In this document: positions 22,400 to 35,311 of the stretch, in pieces
Numbering within the stretch: position 1 is the first letter of the stretch
How the letters are laid out: the number at the start of each line of letters is the position of its first letter
Assembly: GCA_030765065.1 (NCBI GenBank)
Contig: CM060976.1
Span: 62,542,539-62,606,538, forward strand
Reading direction: 5' to 3'
DNA from: Deroplatys truncata
Taxonomy: Eukaryota > Arthropoda > Insecta > Mantodea > Mantidae
Length of the DNA: 64,000 nucleotides
Program-made: the position numbers and the translations under genes
Notes under the pieces: generated by a model
Database searches by the model: none
What the model saw: only the letters and a program-made list of their open reading frames with translations
Told to the model about the DNA's origin: nothing

Positions 22400-23395
22400 T
22401 TATGTAGTTAATTTTATGACTGACTGTATGAAGTCAGTAATTATCATAATAATCTGAGAAGGATAGTGATATAAAATAAATAATAAAATATTTAATTTCA
22501 GTGTATGTATAAAAAGGAGAAGCATTGTGAAAATTGTTGACTATTAAAAGTGACAAAGACCAGACAGGCACAGTTTAGCTAATTAGGGACCAGCCCCAGA
22601 TATAAAGGGTAAAATAGCTGAAGCCAGTTTCTCTTGGAATTTATGGGCACAGTTGAACTGGCCGGGATGTGAAGGTCATTAGAGGCTTCATGACGCTAAC
22701 TTTGAGGAGAGTTTTGAGGGGAGAGAGGGGAAGTTAGGAGTTTTTCCTCTTTGTAGCGCGGTGGTGAAATTCAGTCTGTCTTGAGCGATTGGTTAAACGG
22801 GACGACATTCTCGTCGAGTTGTGAACATTGGCGGCGAACATGCAAGAGGGTAGAACGTTCAGCTGTAGTTAATCTTCGGCCTTGGTAAAGACACAGTAGC
22901 ATCGTATGCATTTAAAAGTGATCGGCAAACCTTAAGTTTTATTTTAAATGGTGAAAATAAGTGTTCCAAGAAAGCGTTCGTGTTTCTCTGTACACATCCA
23001 CGCATACCCATTGATTAAGATCTCATGCTCGAGCAGCCGTGGCAAAGTATAAAAAAAACAACTAGGAGGAGAAACGCAGCAATCGTGAGGCAAAGGTATT
23101 GCTTCATTGCTGGAGGACGTAACGTGGCTGCGTCAATGTCTAGAACATGACATTGCGTTAATATAACCTTGGCATTTTAAGTTTTAGGCACATCTAAGCA
23201 TAAATACACAGTTCTACTAAAGCAATCATTTTAAATAACTAAAGAAATAAATATAAATAAGCTATTACCTTCTAAAACTAAAACACATACAAAGTAAACA
23301 AAACTAATATCGGGTGTATGAACCCTGAGCACGTATAACTGCCCTCAATTTTCGGGTTATATATGAAATTAAATTCTTGTAGTAACGAGGACGAG
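22400..23395. other. Non-coding stretch, no feature recognised
   Basis: I see no credible gene. A moderately GC-rich patch at about 22560-22870 is not matched elsewhere in the window by eye. Confidence 0.5.
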
Positions 23396-23399
23396 ACGC

Positions 23400-23644
23400 T
23401 ACAGTTCCCAGACTTCTTGAATTTGTGCGCAGAAGCCATCTCTTGTCCTCCACGCATCTGCAGGGAAATTCAGCTCCCTTTTCACCTCAGCCCACACATC
23501 TCCAATACGGTTCAAATCTGGTGAAGAGGGAGGCCAGTCTATCACTTTGATTTTCTGCCTCTCAGAACCAATTTGAAACCTTTCGACGTATGTGAACAAG
23601 ATGATTATCTGTACAAATTCAACAATTCCACCAGTCATACTCAA
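23400..23644 (-). pseudogene. Tc1-like transposase C-terminal fragment
   Basis: The reverse-strand frame carries KVIDWPPSSPDLNRIGDVW followed by AEVKRELN, the conserved block around the catalytic Glu of Tc1-family transposases. The usual NPIEN has become NRIGD, so the Glu is lost. The N-terminal two thirds of the gene and both element ends are absent. It differs from the Tc1 copy at 16517 and belongs to another family. Confidence 0.75.
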
Positions 23645-24776
23645 AAAGAAAGTGGAATCAAAATATTCTCAAGTATTACGTTGCACGCTGTTCAGTGTAT
23701 CGTCAAGCTGCCACAACAAACCTAGACCGTCCTTTGATATCTAACAAAATACAGACATGCGACCATAATAAAATTGTGAAGCCACATATTTTGTATCGTA
23801 TAACTATTCTATTACGAACTTTACCAAATGCCGTGTATGAAATGAAGTATATCGAAAATAAGCAGTCACTATGTGTTGATTGAACATTATAAACAAAAGA
23901 GGGGAAAAAAGTGTTTTTCACATGCGAGAAGCAACCTGCGGTCTTAACCCCAAAAATACCCTACGCTTTGCCACAGCGCTACAGCGAAGGTAGCATGTTT
24001 AGTAATGTCGTACAACGTACTACAGTGGCTACACAGTTGTATTGCGTATGGTGTGAACAAGGCTCTGTGCCGTGTAGGACTTGAAAAAAATTGTCGTTTA
24101 AGACATGCCTTTTTTTTTGTCCAGGTGTAAGAGTGTGTTATAATAAACTATTCGCTAGAATTTCTTGTGCTGGTTATTACTCTATGGTTAACGCACAAGT
24201 GTTTCCTTTCATTATATCAAAGACTGCTTTGCATCCTTGTTATCTTGGTACAATATTTTCTTATGAATGTCTTAAATCATTTTCATCTTGTCATCCTTGA
24301 CCCTCTTATGCTCTGGTATTCACTTCGTCGATTTTCAGCGTATAATTATCGTAACATTCCTTGCATATGTTTAAATAACAATTAATGCTAATGTATTCTT
24401 TCTATTAATATTAGAATGTCTTGCATATATCATGAGCAAAGCCATTTTTGTAAAATTGTATTTTTTTTATAATATATGAATTTATTTTTTAAAAGTAAAC
24501 ACATGTATTACTCAAGGCTGTAGATTTGTATTTCGAGTATAATTTCATGTATGCCCTATCGGCGGAAAAGCGCAATTTGAAGAGTGCCATTCTGCAGTTG
24601 CACAAAATAGGTTTTCTCTCGATACTGAATTTTCGACAAGATTGCCAAAAACCTCGCAGTTTTAAAAATTCATCATAAAATCTTCAGACACTAGAATCAG
24701 GATCCGATTATGACTTGTATAGGTGTGAACAAATAGAATACGACATTTTTAAAGACGATGTTTTCTCTTAAAATTT

Positions 24777-25373
24777 TTACTTTCCATACCACGTAGAGGA
24801 TGTGTTGCAATCCAATAAAAAATTTGATGCTGAGATTCGGATGAATATGCATGTTTTAAGGCCCCTTGAATAGGGAGAAAACATTTTTAAGAAAAGGACC
24901 ACTTATTTACGTTTCTGCGCGTGTTTTTTCCCCAACAAAGTAGTTGAGAAAGTCAAAAGTATGTTTTTGAAAATTCAAACCACTATCAAAGAACATCTCG
25001 TAAATTGTTAACGGCACAGAAAGGATTGACATAAATTCCGTGCTTTAACGAGATCTACATTTTTTGTATAGCAAGATTTTGTCAATCTCTTCCGTTTACC
25101 AACTATATAAAATTCGTTCTGAATGAAGAGGCCTTGATTTTCTCCAGGAAATTCAAGATACACGTTTTATTTGTCATGCAACTATCTTAAAGGTATGGTA
25201 TTTATATAAACATATTTAGAGGAATTTTTGATAAAATAATTTAGAAAAGTTTACCATGCAAAGGGTGGTTTGGGATGGGGAATTGTTTAAAATCGTGTTG
25301 CATACTTTAAAGACGCTAAACGTAAATACAAAGTATAGTATTTGAGCGATTCTTGTTTCTGAGTTATGCTGTT

Positions 25374-25422
<49 letters not shown>

Positions 25423-25690
25423 GGACCTTTATTCTAAAAATATTGTCTTTTATATTTGCATGCCTTTCTCTACTCTCTGTCGCTTATTAGTGGATATACA
25501 AATTAATCTTACTATCTAAGGTTACTTTTTCTATCCACTTCATTTTAATCCAAATAAATCTTTGCAGTACACATAACGGCGATAGTCAACTGGACGCTAG
25601 ATGCTGGCCTTAAAAATTTCACACTGTTTCCATGCAATCGCAAGAAACATTGAGAATCGACGGGACTTTAAAAAATACTTTGTCATTCTT
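24777..25690. repeat. Dispersed ~0.8-kb repeat: three pieces in opposed orientation
   Basis: 24777-24935 is a 5' piece on the plus strand. 24936-25420 is a minus-strand piece running up to a (CA)n tract, and 25455-25690 is a minus-strand 3' piece ending with the gtagagaaagg terminus. They look like separate insertions of one family into each other. Confidence 0.7.
25377..25421. repeat. (CA)n microsatellite inside the dispersed repeat
   Basis: About 22 CA units sit at the place where other copies of the repeat have a short gtgtgtgtctgtg. They precede the conserved ggaacagcataactcag phrase on the reverse strand. Confidence 0.9.
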
Positions 25691-25854
25691 TTTAAGTGAC
25701 ATTTATATCCCGCCTTTAACTGCATTAGTCTTATCGGGGACCTTTCCTTTGGAACATATCATTGCCTATAGGCAATAGTGTTAACTTGTATTCTCTTGTC
25801 GTTTGATTTGTGGTAAACGTTTGGTGTTGGTGGTGTATTTTATTCATTACATCT

Positions 25855-25865
25855 CTCTCTCTCTC

Positions 25866-25914
<49 letters not shown>
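25855..25914. repeat. Compound (CT)n-(TA)n microsatellite
   Basis: A short ctctctctct tract and a longer tatata tract of about 25 units directly precede a SINE fragment. Confidence 0.9.
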
Positions 25915-25918
<4 letters not shown>

Positions 25919-25992
25919 CACTTTCAAACTCTGGTGAGGATAAAGAATAATCCTGGTAGAGAAAAAACCCACCCCCCAGTCGGAAATCGACA
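25915..25992 (-). repeat. Truncated tRNA-derived SINE (family 4)
   Basis: The phrases actctggtgaggataaagaa, ccaccccccagtcggaaatc and a following cgaca match the body and B-box edge of the family-4 copies at 37800-37953 and 56485-56741. The tRNA 5' half is missing. Confidence 0.55.
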
Positions 25993-25999
25993 AAGTATT

Positions 26000-26432
26000 G
26001 AACAAATCGAGGCATTAATAACAGATATCTCGGAAACGGCATATGCTACAAAAAACTTTATTCGAAATAAATTGTGTGTTTTAAAGAGCTCTACATTTCT
26101 TATGCAGTACGTTTTCGTCTATCGCTTAACGTTTACCAGTTGTATATACAAGGTTCCTTCCGAATGAAGAGGACTTCACAGGGGCCATTCCCAGAAAATT
26201 CAAGATAAACATTTCATTTGTCATGGTACATCTTTAATATATGGTCTTTTAAACAAAATCGTCAGAGCAATTTTTTAGAAAATAAAACATTTCGAAACAT
26301 TTTCGATGTAAAGTGTAGTTTAGGGTAGGGGAATTTTCTTGAAAACCTTGGTGTCTTATCTTTGGAAATGCTGAACTGAATGCCACATTTGGCATTTATC
26401 CGACTTTTGTTTTTGAGTTAATGTTGTCACAG

Positions 26433-26463
<31 letters not shown>

Positions 26464-26470
26464 TACACAG
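26000..26470 (-). repeat. Dispersed ~0.8-kb repeat, middle part, ending in (CA)n
   Basis: Minus-strand copy with the conserved ataaatgccaaatgtggcat, gaattttctgggaatg and actggtaaacgttaagcga blocks. It ends at 26430-26461 in a CA tract, again at the gtgtgtctgtg position of the family. Confidence 0.75.
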
Positions 26471-26487
26471 ACAAAAAACTAAAATTT

Positions 26488-26762
26488 AGCTTATTTATGG
26501 ACGCTCTATAATACTGTGGTTCGTAGTGTCCCATTCTACACTGGGCATTAAAGATAGGAAAGTTTGCTCAGAGGCCTCTTTTATCAGACTTGAGGTTCGT
26601 TTTCGTGCCATAAATCTACGGTACGGAATCGCCGGCTTTACTTCCCTTCTGAAGGAAGTATGCTAAGAATTTTTAAGTATATCGCCCTCTGCCGGGTTTG
26701 ATCCCGCGACCTCGGGAACTAGAGGCAGAGGCTAGCATGGCACCCCTACACCATGGAGGGTG
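26488..26762 (-). repeat. tRNA-derived SINE (family 2), copy 1
   Basis: The reverse strand begins with a tRNA-like head (ggtgtaggggtgccatgc, B-box-like gggatcaaaccc) and continues with ttccttcagaagggaagtaa and a ggcctctgagcaaa block. The same order is found on the plus strand at 36305-36585. Confidence 0.8.
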
Positions 26763-26779
26763 AAACACACACACACATT

Positions 26780-27120
26780 TACACACGGGCCTTTTTCTAA
26801 AACTTTTTTTTTTCGTTTTTCACGTGGCCTCAAAACACGTATTTCTGATGAAATCTCCGAATCGAATTTTTGAGTGGAATGCAATATCTTCTCTATCTAC
26901 TTATGTGGTACAAAAATTAAAAATATCTTTTTTGGATTCAAGTAGCCTCAAAACATGAATTTCCGGTGACATCTTGGTTGTCAAGTTTCCGCTACTTACT
27001 ACAGGTAAGTAATAGAGAAAGTAAAAACGAATATAGACTTGGAAAAGTATTTGAAAATCCAGACCAATAATAAATAACATTTCGGAAACCGCAAACGCCA
27101 TAAAAAACTTTTGACATAAA
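26780..27120 (-). repeat. Dispersed ~0.8-kb repeat, two 5' pieces
   Basis: Two overlapping minus-strand 5' ends (about 26895-27030 and 26780-26900) show tactttctctattact and the cattccactcaaaaattcga phrases. A CA tract lies at their left edge. Confidence 0.6.
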
Positions 27121-27124
27121 TTGT

Positions 27125-29045
27125 TTCCTGTTTAGCGACACGTCAATTCCCTGCGATAATGACACCACATTGCATGTGAATGAGCGTGTTGCTAATGCTA
27201 CATTAAAAGGAAAGTAAAAGCTATGAAGATGTGTGTTTGACATAAATCGGAGGAAAATAGAAACTGAATCCATACAGGGGTAACACCTGGAGCTACAGCA
27301 TGAAATTAAATTTGGATAGGGTAAAGAATCTTTAAAGTTGGGCATGAAGCAGAAGTCGGGAATATCATTGTCTTGACTGAGAGACTCAAAGTTTGTTGAC
27401 GGTGCTGGCAGGAGGGTTTGCCCATTATACGGCGAACCAGAAGAATGGATACATATTCTGGCTACATGTACAGAGACGAAAGATGCTATGTTATACTTCA
27501 CTTACCTTCCAACATGGAGAGGCAGATATTTTGAAAATTCAGAACTGGAAAGCTAAACAATGACAAATATTTCAAAGTGTACATGAACTTGTGGATGAGG
27601 TATTTGTGTAAATATTTCATATACCTAAAATGCAAAACTTAAGTATGGATGAGAATCATCCCACCCGGTGATTGGTTGATTGCAATATATTTGTACCAAA
27701 AGCGAACTCGACCCACCATATGCATAAACGAATGTTAAGAGCCAATTTATAATTATAAACATCCAATGATTTAATTTAACATTTTGAAAACCATTATGCA
27801 CATGTTAACCATACTTCGAGCATATCGTGACGTCACAGACAGACCCAACAGCGTGAAGCGAGCAAAGAGAACGAAAACCGAAAAATCTTACTTGCAAAGG
27901 ACGGGTCCGTAACGGTTCCAACATACACCAGTCCTGACGCCGGCTGGCCCTGCCTTCGCCACCTGTAACCTAGGGTCCCAAGAATAGACGAGGCTGCTCC
28001 CGGGAAGGAATCGGCAGTCTCGCCAAGTGCTAGGGAGAAATCTTTCCATAGCGCAAATTCCACCATCCTGCCACAACGCACCAACCACCGTCCTGGTCCT
28101 ACTGAAACTGAAACAGATGAAAGGAAACTATGGGGGCAGGAAATGTGTGGTGGAAGAGGAACCGCCCCAGCGTTCGTTGCGGATGTTTATGTTAGGAGGA
28201 GTTGTATTGTATTTCGAATGTTGGGGAGCCGAACTTGAAGTAGTTGCAACCGCACGTATGGTACAATGTTCTGGTAGCCTTCGCCCCAAGTTTAAAAATA
28301 TTAATTTTGTAATTTGACCGTTTCTTAAATATTATATATTTATGTTCGCCTCGGGAGCGTCTGTATTATTGTTAGAGACATGAATTTCTTTGCAGAGAGT
28401 GGTGCGGCTAAGAATGTAGACTTACACAGATTATAATTTTTACTTCACTCCTTTTATTAATTCTTGACATGATTTAAATAAAACTTCACTGATATAGAGA
28501 GCTGTGAGATTATTTATTAATTACTTGCACTTTTTAACATGTAAACTATTTCTGTCTCACACTGAATACGTATTAAACTTCTCGAGGACGTGTCTCGCGT
28601 CCGGTTAGGAACGCTGTCTACAAGCAACTGAATTCTGAATTTGTACAATTTCTGATTGGCTATTCCTACTCCAATAGTATACTTTTATTTAACTTAAGCT
28701 TTTTTTCTGGTTGTTGATTGGCTATTTTATAAACTGTCTCAAAATAACATTATTGTTGTTCCAAGAATTACCAGTAACATTATTAACTTTCTAATTCATT
28801 ATTGTCTCAAGGTTACCTCATTGTTACCTCATTGTTAGCAACTTTTAACCTATTATTCTCACAGCTCCTATATTATTAAATGACGTAATACATTCACATA
28901 ACATTATTGAACATGTACATAATAATATAAAAATTAATAAAATGACTGTTACATATCTTTTTATATTATAGTATACACATATTGCTTTAAGGCGAGCTGT
29001 TATTGAATTTATATATTATACAATTTGACTGAAATCATTTAAGTG
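27125..29045. other. Non-coding stretch, one GC-rich island
   Basis: 27890-28260 is clearly more GC-rich than its surroundings and has short overlapping frames on both strands. I recognise no protein. The rest is AT-rich and featureless. Confidence 0.5.
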
Positions 29046-29051
29046 TTAAAA

Positions 29052-29190
29052 ATACTGCTTCATCGTCTACCGATCCGAGAAACCACGAAAAAAGTCAGTG
29101 GCTGACCCGATGTGAATCGAATACGGAACCTCCCGAATGCGAGCCTCACATGTTACCGCTGAGCTATCTCGCTCTTTCTCTACCTAGGGA
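29052..29190 (-). repeat. tRNA-derived SINE fragment (family 5-like)
   Basis: On the reverse strand: gagatagctcagcggtaaca (A box) followed by gtgaggctcgcattc and gtattcgattcac (B box), then ttttttcgtggtttctcgg. The A box is close to a real tRNA, but the rest does not fold as one. Confidence 0.7.
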
Positions 29191-29949
29191 CTTAACCAAT
29201 AGTCCGACGGCATTGAATCTATGATTTTTCAAGGCAGAATGAGAAATACATTTTTTGGAACGCAGAAATATTGTCACAAAAGCACCGGTTAGCTTTTCCT
29301 CTTAATGTTAGCAATGAATGTCTTTATCTTTACAAAACTAATAAAACATCTTGAAATAGATAGTGTTCCTGGGTGCAAGGTGTGATAGAATTATCGTTAT
29401 GTGGGTGTGTTCATATCTGAAAAATGTGTGCGTGCGAGCGGTTGTGCAGAGTTTGGACTTGATTTTAACAGTTCATATATCATATCATATATATCTTGAA
29501 TGTGTGTTTACTATAATGTGTGTATCAACTTTAAAATATGTAATCTAACACTAGGCGTATATTACGTGCAAAATTACCTACCCAATTTATAAATTCTAAG
29601 TCTAGTGGGTGGTTTGACAAGGATGGTAATTGTTTACGTAATTTCATTTATATTATCTTAAGAAAACAAATAACTTATCAATAGTAATTTGAATTATTTA
29701 CATCCAGAAGTTTTACAAAATTATATATTAAAGATTTATGTTTACAAAAAATAATGCAATTAAAACTAAACTAAATTAAGTAAATGGAGAAATATTATAC
29801 AATTATTTTGATAGAATGAAATTCTTCTCCTTATAAAAGATGAGAGAGATAAAAATATCTTATTATGCCACTCGGAACATAATTTTGTTAGTGTACAATT
29901 ACTTTGTAGGTGGTGGAATTGAATTAAACAATATCATACATTGTAGTAT

Positions 29950-30236
29950 GCTGCGCCGTGGGCTGGAGCGTGCAGCTCCGGTTTTCCGGATACGAAATGC
30001 GCCCGTGTTCTATCCCACTCATGGGGATGCGGTTTTAAGCCCCGGGTATAGAATCGGTGCACCCTCAGCATCATAGGGGCTGTGATAGACATCGATCCTT
30101 GGCTCGTGAGACAACTTTCCGGCTGAGTGAATGCTGCGTGATGCTGGCCACATCACCTCCTCCTATCAGCTGAGGTGTAACCGTGCGTATGTAGGCGTGA
30201 GACCGGCAGTGGGCTGTAGCGCCACATTACAAATAC
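29950..30236 (+). repeat. SINE (family 3), copy 1
   Basis: A ~290-bp unit shared with 62210-62520: gctgcgccgtgggctggagc at the start, ggatgcggttttaagcccc, ctcgtgagacaactttccgg, gtgatgctggccacatcac, and a gcgccacatt end. Its head resembles a decayed tRNA. Confidence 0.8.
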
Positions 30237-30663
30237 CATTGTAGTAAACCACTTTTTGGAATGCTTACAAATTGTTACTGGTCTGTAGAAGTCTTGTCTT
30301 TGTTCGGTTTCTTATCTGTGGATATGTGTCATTTTTATGAATACATCTGGAATTTCTACTAGAAACAAAAACGACAATGGGGAAAAGAAGTATTGGAAAA
30401 CGAAATAAAAGCTGGCGCAAATAAGATATGTAGAGTGCTACAGACAAGAGATATCTAATGTATAAGGGAAGAAGAAGATGATAGTGCAGCTGCAACGTAT
30501 TCGCTAGCTAACGGTAAAATTCCAAATCTTTGAAGAGCGGTTTACAAGAAGTCTCTCCTGCCATTATTCTTATTAGTTTTTTTTATAAGAAATACTTTGT
30601 CAGCTAAACTTTCCAGAACATAATTCCATAAATCATTTATGAATTAAAGTATCATAATATATT

Positions 30664-31255
30664 TTTAGTTTCTCTTCCATGTATCTGGTAGATGGAGAAG
30701 GTATTACATTCCACCCAAGAACTCCAGGCCGAGATTTCACCGGAAACACCTGCTTTGGGAATGCAAAGAGAAAATTTTTAGAAGAAGGTCCGTGTATGTG
30801 TGTGCGAACAGCATAACATAAAAATGAAATGTCCGATAAATACAAAACTTCGGTTTTCGTCAGCATCTTCCAAAGATGCAAAAGGAACATTTTCAAGCAG
30901 TTCTCCTCACCCTAAGCTTTACATGGAGGATTTTTAGAAATTTTCGACTTTCTTAAATATAGCGCTAACGATTTTGAATAAAATACATTATGTTTAAGAC
31001 ATTTACATGACAAATAGAACGTATATCTTGATTCTCCTAGGAATAGCCTGTGAACTCCTCTTCGTTCGGAAGGGATTTAGTAAATTTTGTATAACTGGTA
31101 AATCATAAGAGATAGACAAAAACTTACTAAACAAAAATTGGGATCTCCTTGAAACGCAATTTATTTCAAATAACGTTTCTTGTGCCATTAGCCATTTCCG
31201 AGATATCCGTTGTTATTGGCTTTAGTTTTCAATACTTTGTAAAATTTTTAAAGTG
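30664..31255 (+). repeat. Dispersed ~0.8-kb repeat, 3'-truncated copy
   Basis: It starts near tttctcttccatgtatctgg and keeps the tattccaccc, ttcaccggaaa, gtgtgtgcgaacagcataac and ggtaaatcataagagatag blocks. It stops just before the piggyBac pseudogene. Confidence 0.75.
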
Positions 31256-31369
31256 CTATGGCCTTAAATGTTGCCAAAGTTGTTTTTTCGCGATGTAATG
31301 AAAAGCAGACATATTCTTGTATGTTCAAGAATAGATTGCAAGAAAGAAAAAAAAAGCATTTGCATTTCA

Positions 31370-33420
31370 TTGACAATAACACTGATATGGAAGACAAATA
31401 TTACAAAGTGAGGCCATTATATGATTTGGCAAACAAGTCCCTTATGAAATCTGGGGTTTTCAGTGAAAAATGAACAATAGACGAAAGGAGGGTGAAATAT
31501 TTTGGAAGACATTCTTTGAAAATGTACATGGAAAGGGAAACGAGTAAAATTTGGATGTAAGCTTTGGATATGTAGTCATAATGGATATCTCTTTCAGATT
31601 TTACCACACCAGGGAGGAAAGAACAGCACAATGATCCTCTACCGACAAGAGTTGTAGGAACTCTGTCATTAGTAACTGAACAATCAAATCAGCGTAAACA
31701 TATATGGATAATTTTTTTTTACTCTCTCTACTACATATAGTAAGTAGGAGAAGTATTGTATTCCACCCAAAAATTCGATACCGATATTTCACCGGAAATA
31801 CACGTTTTGAGACCTATTCAATAACAAAAACCATTTTTAGAAAAGGTTCGTGTGTGCGTGTCTGTGCACAGCATAACTCAAAAACGAAAAGTCGGATAAA
31901 TACCAAACTTGGTATTTGAGTCCAGTGTCTTTTAAAGATGCGACACGAAGATTTTCAAGAAAATCCTCCCCACCCTAGACTACCCTTTACATGGAATACT
32001 TTTCGAAAATTTTGATTTTATAAACAATGGCTCTAACGCTTTTGATTAAAATATCATATGTTTAAGATATTTTTATGGCAAATGAGATGTATATCTTGAA
32101 TTTTCTGGGAATGTTCCCAAAAGTTCTCTTTATTGTGAATGGCTTTTGCATAACTGGTAAACCGATAGATACGATTTTCGTACAGAAAAAAAATGTAGAT
32201 TTCGTTAAAACATTCAATTTGTCATTTTTGTCGAGTGAATAATTTCTGAGACATTCCTTGTTATTTGTTTGAATTTTCCATGACTTAAACCTTCGTTATT
32301 CGTTTTTTTATGTCCTGGACAGGCAAAGAGAATGGAATTCCCCACATAGCAAACAGCTCTTAAAGATTTGAGTATCGTAAAACCTACCATATTCCCCTTG
32401 CACCTACAAGAAAATTAGCAATAGGATTAACATGAAGTATATGGAGAATAAGCGTTTGTAAAAATAGTTTGTACAGGAGTAGAGAAAGTCATGCGAGTGC
32501 AACATATCAGATTTTTTCATCTTATAGTCTGGTTGTATCAATGAAAAACAAAGGACTTTTCATGACCAGAAAACCGAATTGCAAAGTGTCCACTGGAGTT
32601 GCCATCAGACATGAAGAAGAAAGACAAGAGTAACAGTCCATAAATGTTTTGACACAAACAATGTAATTGGAATCGTCCGATGGAACGATAATAAAGTAGT
32701 AAAACTGCTTTTACCAACTTCGAATCTCTGGACTCAACAACTCTGGACTCTGTGCAACGTCGAACAAAAGGTTCAATGACAAATGTTCCAATTCCAGAGT
32801 GTATCAAGTCATTCAACAAACATAAAAATGGGGTTGACCTGTTTGATCTCTTTATACCTGCCTGCAGGATGCAGATTCAAAGAAATAAGCGGTATAGCAA
32901 CATCTTGGACACGATGTTGTTGCTTCCTGGAAATTATATACCTTTGCTGAACTTGGAACCTATAATCTGACATTTCGCAGAGAGTATGTTACTTATATTT
33001 CATTATATATATTATACTAAGCAGCATATAAGATAAAATATTTTGGTTTGCTAATCTCAGTGTTCTTCGATTCCATATGAAGGGATGCTGAGCTGAATAA
33101 TCTATTGTGCTTATGAGCTTTCTGTATTACATTTCAGATTGGCTACTTTTATCTTAAAGAGCAATGCCACATCAGGACCAAGAACTGAACCACAGTCAAA
33201 ACGAAAATGCCACACGAGTCCAACGTTTGACAACATAGGACATTTCATTGCCAAGAAGCTAATAGGAAAGCAACGACGATGTGCATTTTGCACAAAAGGA
33301 AAACTGACCACCATTTGTGTGAAGTGTGAGGGGTCTCGGATGTTTGTGCTTCGAGCCTTATTATAAGTTATAAGAAGTTCCAATCGAGGGATGTATACAT
33401 TTCAAATATACAATAAGGAA
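31370..33420 (+). pseudogene. piggyBac-family transposase, split by a repeat insertion
   Basis: Pieces of one piggyBac transposase (DDE_Tnp_1_7 type) in several frames. 31395-31560 holds KVRPLYDLANKS, TIDER and YFGRHSLKMYM. 31570-31711 has weak similarity and ends at FF of the expected DNFF motif. 32525-32990 resumes with SSYSLVVSMKNKGLFMT, IVRWNDNKVVKLL and FNKHKNGVDLFDLF. 33139-33420 has the C-terminal Cys-rich zinc motif (RRCAFC, CVKC). The enzyme normally cuts and pastes at TTAA sites; this copy is dead, with stops, frame changes and an ~0.8-kb dispersed repeat (31712-32524) inside the coding region. I did not identify terminal inverted repeats or TTAA flanks. Confidence 0.85.
31712..32524 (+). 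mobile_element. Full-length dispersed ~0.8-kb repeat inside piggyBac
   Basis: Its limits can be set because the piggyBac frame stops before it and resumes after it. It begins actctctctactacatatag and ends gagtagagaaagtcatgc plus ~20 bp. The ends share an inverted actttctctact-like motif, and both flanks carry a T run, possibly the target duplication. This suggests a non-autonomous DNA element (MITE-like) that inserts in T-rich sites. Confidence 0.7.
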
Positions 33421-33424
33421 GCGG

Positions 33425-35305
33425 GGGCCTACATATTGGCCGAATGTCCTATAATAGGAACGTCTCTTTTATTTATATTGCGTTGCTTTTATGTGTGTTC
33501 ATTATTAATATTCAATTGGTGTATCTGAGTTGGTTTATAGTGAACTTTTGAAAAAAGAATGTTAATTTTATTTTGGGTCTTCATGACTTAATAGACATAC
33601 TGTATATTTATTGTTGTAGGCGTACAATATAACCATATTTCATAGTTGAATTGCATCATTGAAAAGGACAAGGTACTCTGAAATGTGCAAAAATCACATT
33701 TTTTGTTTTAGGCACAATAAAATCTGATTATTTCCAGTTTCAGAAAATATATATCTTTTTGGGGGTTAAGAGGTTCTTAAGACATTTAAATACCATTTAA
33801 ATGCTAGTCTGCATTCCTTTAAAGCTGTCATGCAACTCCCCTTTTTAGAACATCTTTGTATCTTTCAACAACGAACGACTATATCATGCCCAGCGAGTAG
33901 TTCAGCAATTAACAAAGGAGGCCAGGACCAAGAAAATGCAATCACAAAAGCTGCAGTAATCCAGGAATGAAGGTGCAGATGATAATGACCCTGGAATGTA
34001 CTGAAGTGTGTCAGAATTTTAATTTTAAATTAAGTTTTCTCAAACAACATTTTTGGATACGTATGTACCTTTTTCTCAGAAAGTATGAAAGGTAAAGAGC
34101 TGAAATTTTCAGTACATGTATACAACACATAGTTAGACTTTCGGAACTACATTCATAATTTTATAATGTATATTAGTGATATTAAGAAAGCAACAAAATT
34201 GCAAATTTTCCACATTTTTACTTTATAATTAATTTTGTATTCAATTTCTAGTGAACTGATATACATAACTAAATAATTGAGGTTCAGAAGATAGATGATT
34301 ATACTAAGAACAAGCATGCAAAAGTGTGATTCTGTATTGCAAGTAGTATCAGAGAAAAAGGTACATGAATTCACATGTTTTAGGAGTAAATTTTATTATT
34401 TTTCTGCTTAATGAAATAATTTTTACGGACTCAACTACATAAGCTATCAATACAAATAACCACTTGAAATAATTGCCATGATTTATAGAGCAATTCATAA
34501 ATATTTCAGGATAAACCATTGAGAACTTTAAGAGCAGTGGAATTTAACACACTTTCCATGTGTTCAGACTACCTTGTCCCCTTAAATCTTATGGCCTTTG
34601 CTTCTCTTTATTGGTTAGCATTTACTTATACTTAAACGCTGTATGAATTAAATCATAATTCTTTCGGCGCAGCAGCCATCTCAACTTCAGTTGTAGTCTG
34701 TCTTGGTCAGAACTACCAAGCGTGACTAATCGATCTGGTGTTCGCAGACTTTAGCACGGTCGACCTTGATACTGCGTTTGAAAGCAGTGATTAATTTTAT
34801 TTTCGCGTAAACATTTTTATTATTCGTTATCCTCGGTAAAACAGTATAAAAATACGAAGTGAAGTGAAAATACGAGACGAAATTGAACTTCTTCAAAGAT
34901 GCACTTATACTATTTTGAAACAGGACAAATCGAAGGTGTTTGTTAGCATCTTTAAACTCGCATATCCCTGTAGAAGCGATACTTGCAGAAGTTAAACGCA
35001 CCTTTATACGAGGGTGGTCCCGAAACACGGCATAACAAAAGAAAGCTGCTGGTAATTCGCATTGCATCGCGCTATGTTTATCTGTGTTGTGGCACAGTAA
35101 GCAGTTGAACACAGGAAGCAGAAGGCTAGAGGCATGGGCGTGCTGCAGCGCTGAGAATAGGGATTTGCATATGGAAGAATAGCGGGTTGCCGGTGAACCC
35201 CTCGGGCTGCTCACCTTCCGTGGTAAATCACATTGGCTCTCCCGTCTATTTGTGTGGCCGAGATAATTCAGAATCCCAAAACATGTACCGCACCTACCAC
35301 GTCGT
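33425..35305. other. Non-coding stretch, no feature recognised
   Basis: Mostly AT-rich. The 34726-35214 reverse frame (162 codons) has no motif I know and is not called a gene. Confidence 0.5.
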
Positions 35306-35311
35306 CCTTTT

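Noticed and set aside
34726-35214. 162-codon reverse frame
   Set aside because: No known motif and no supporting context; likely chance.
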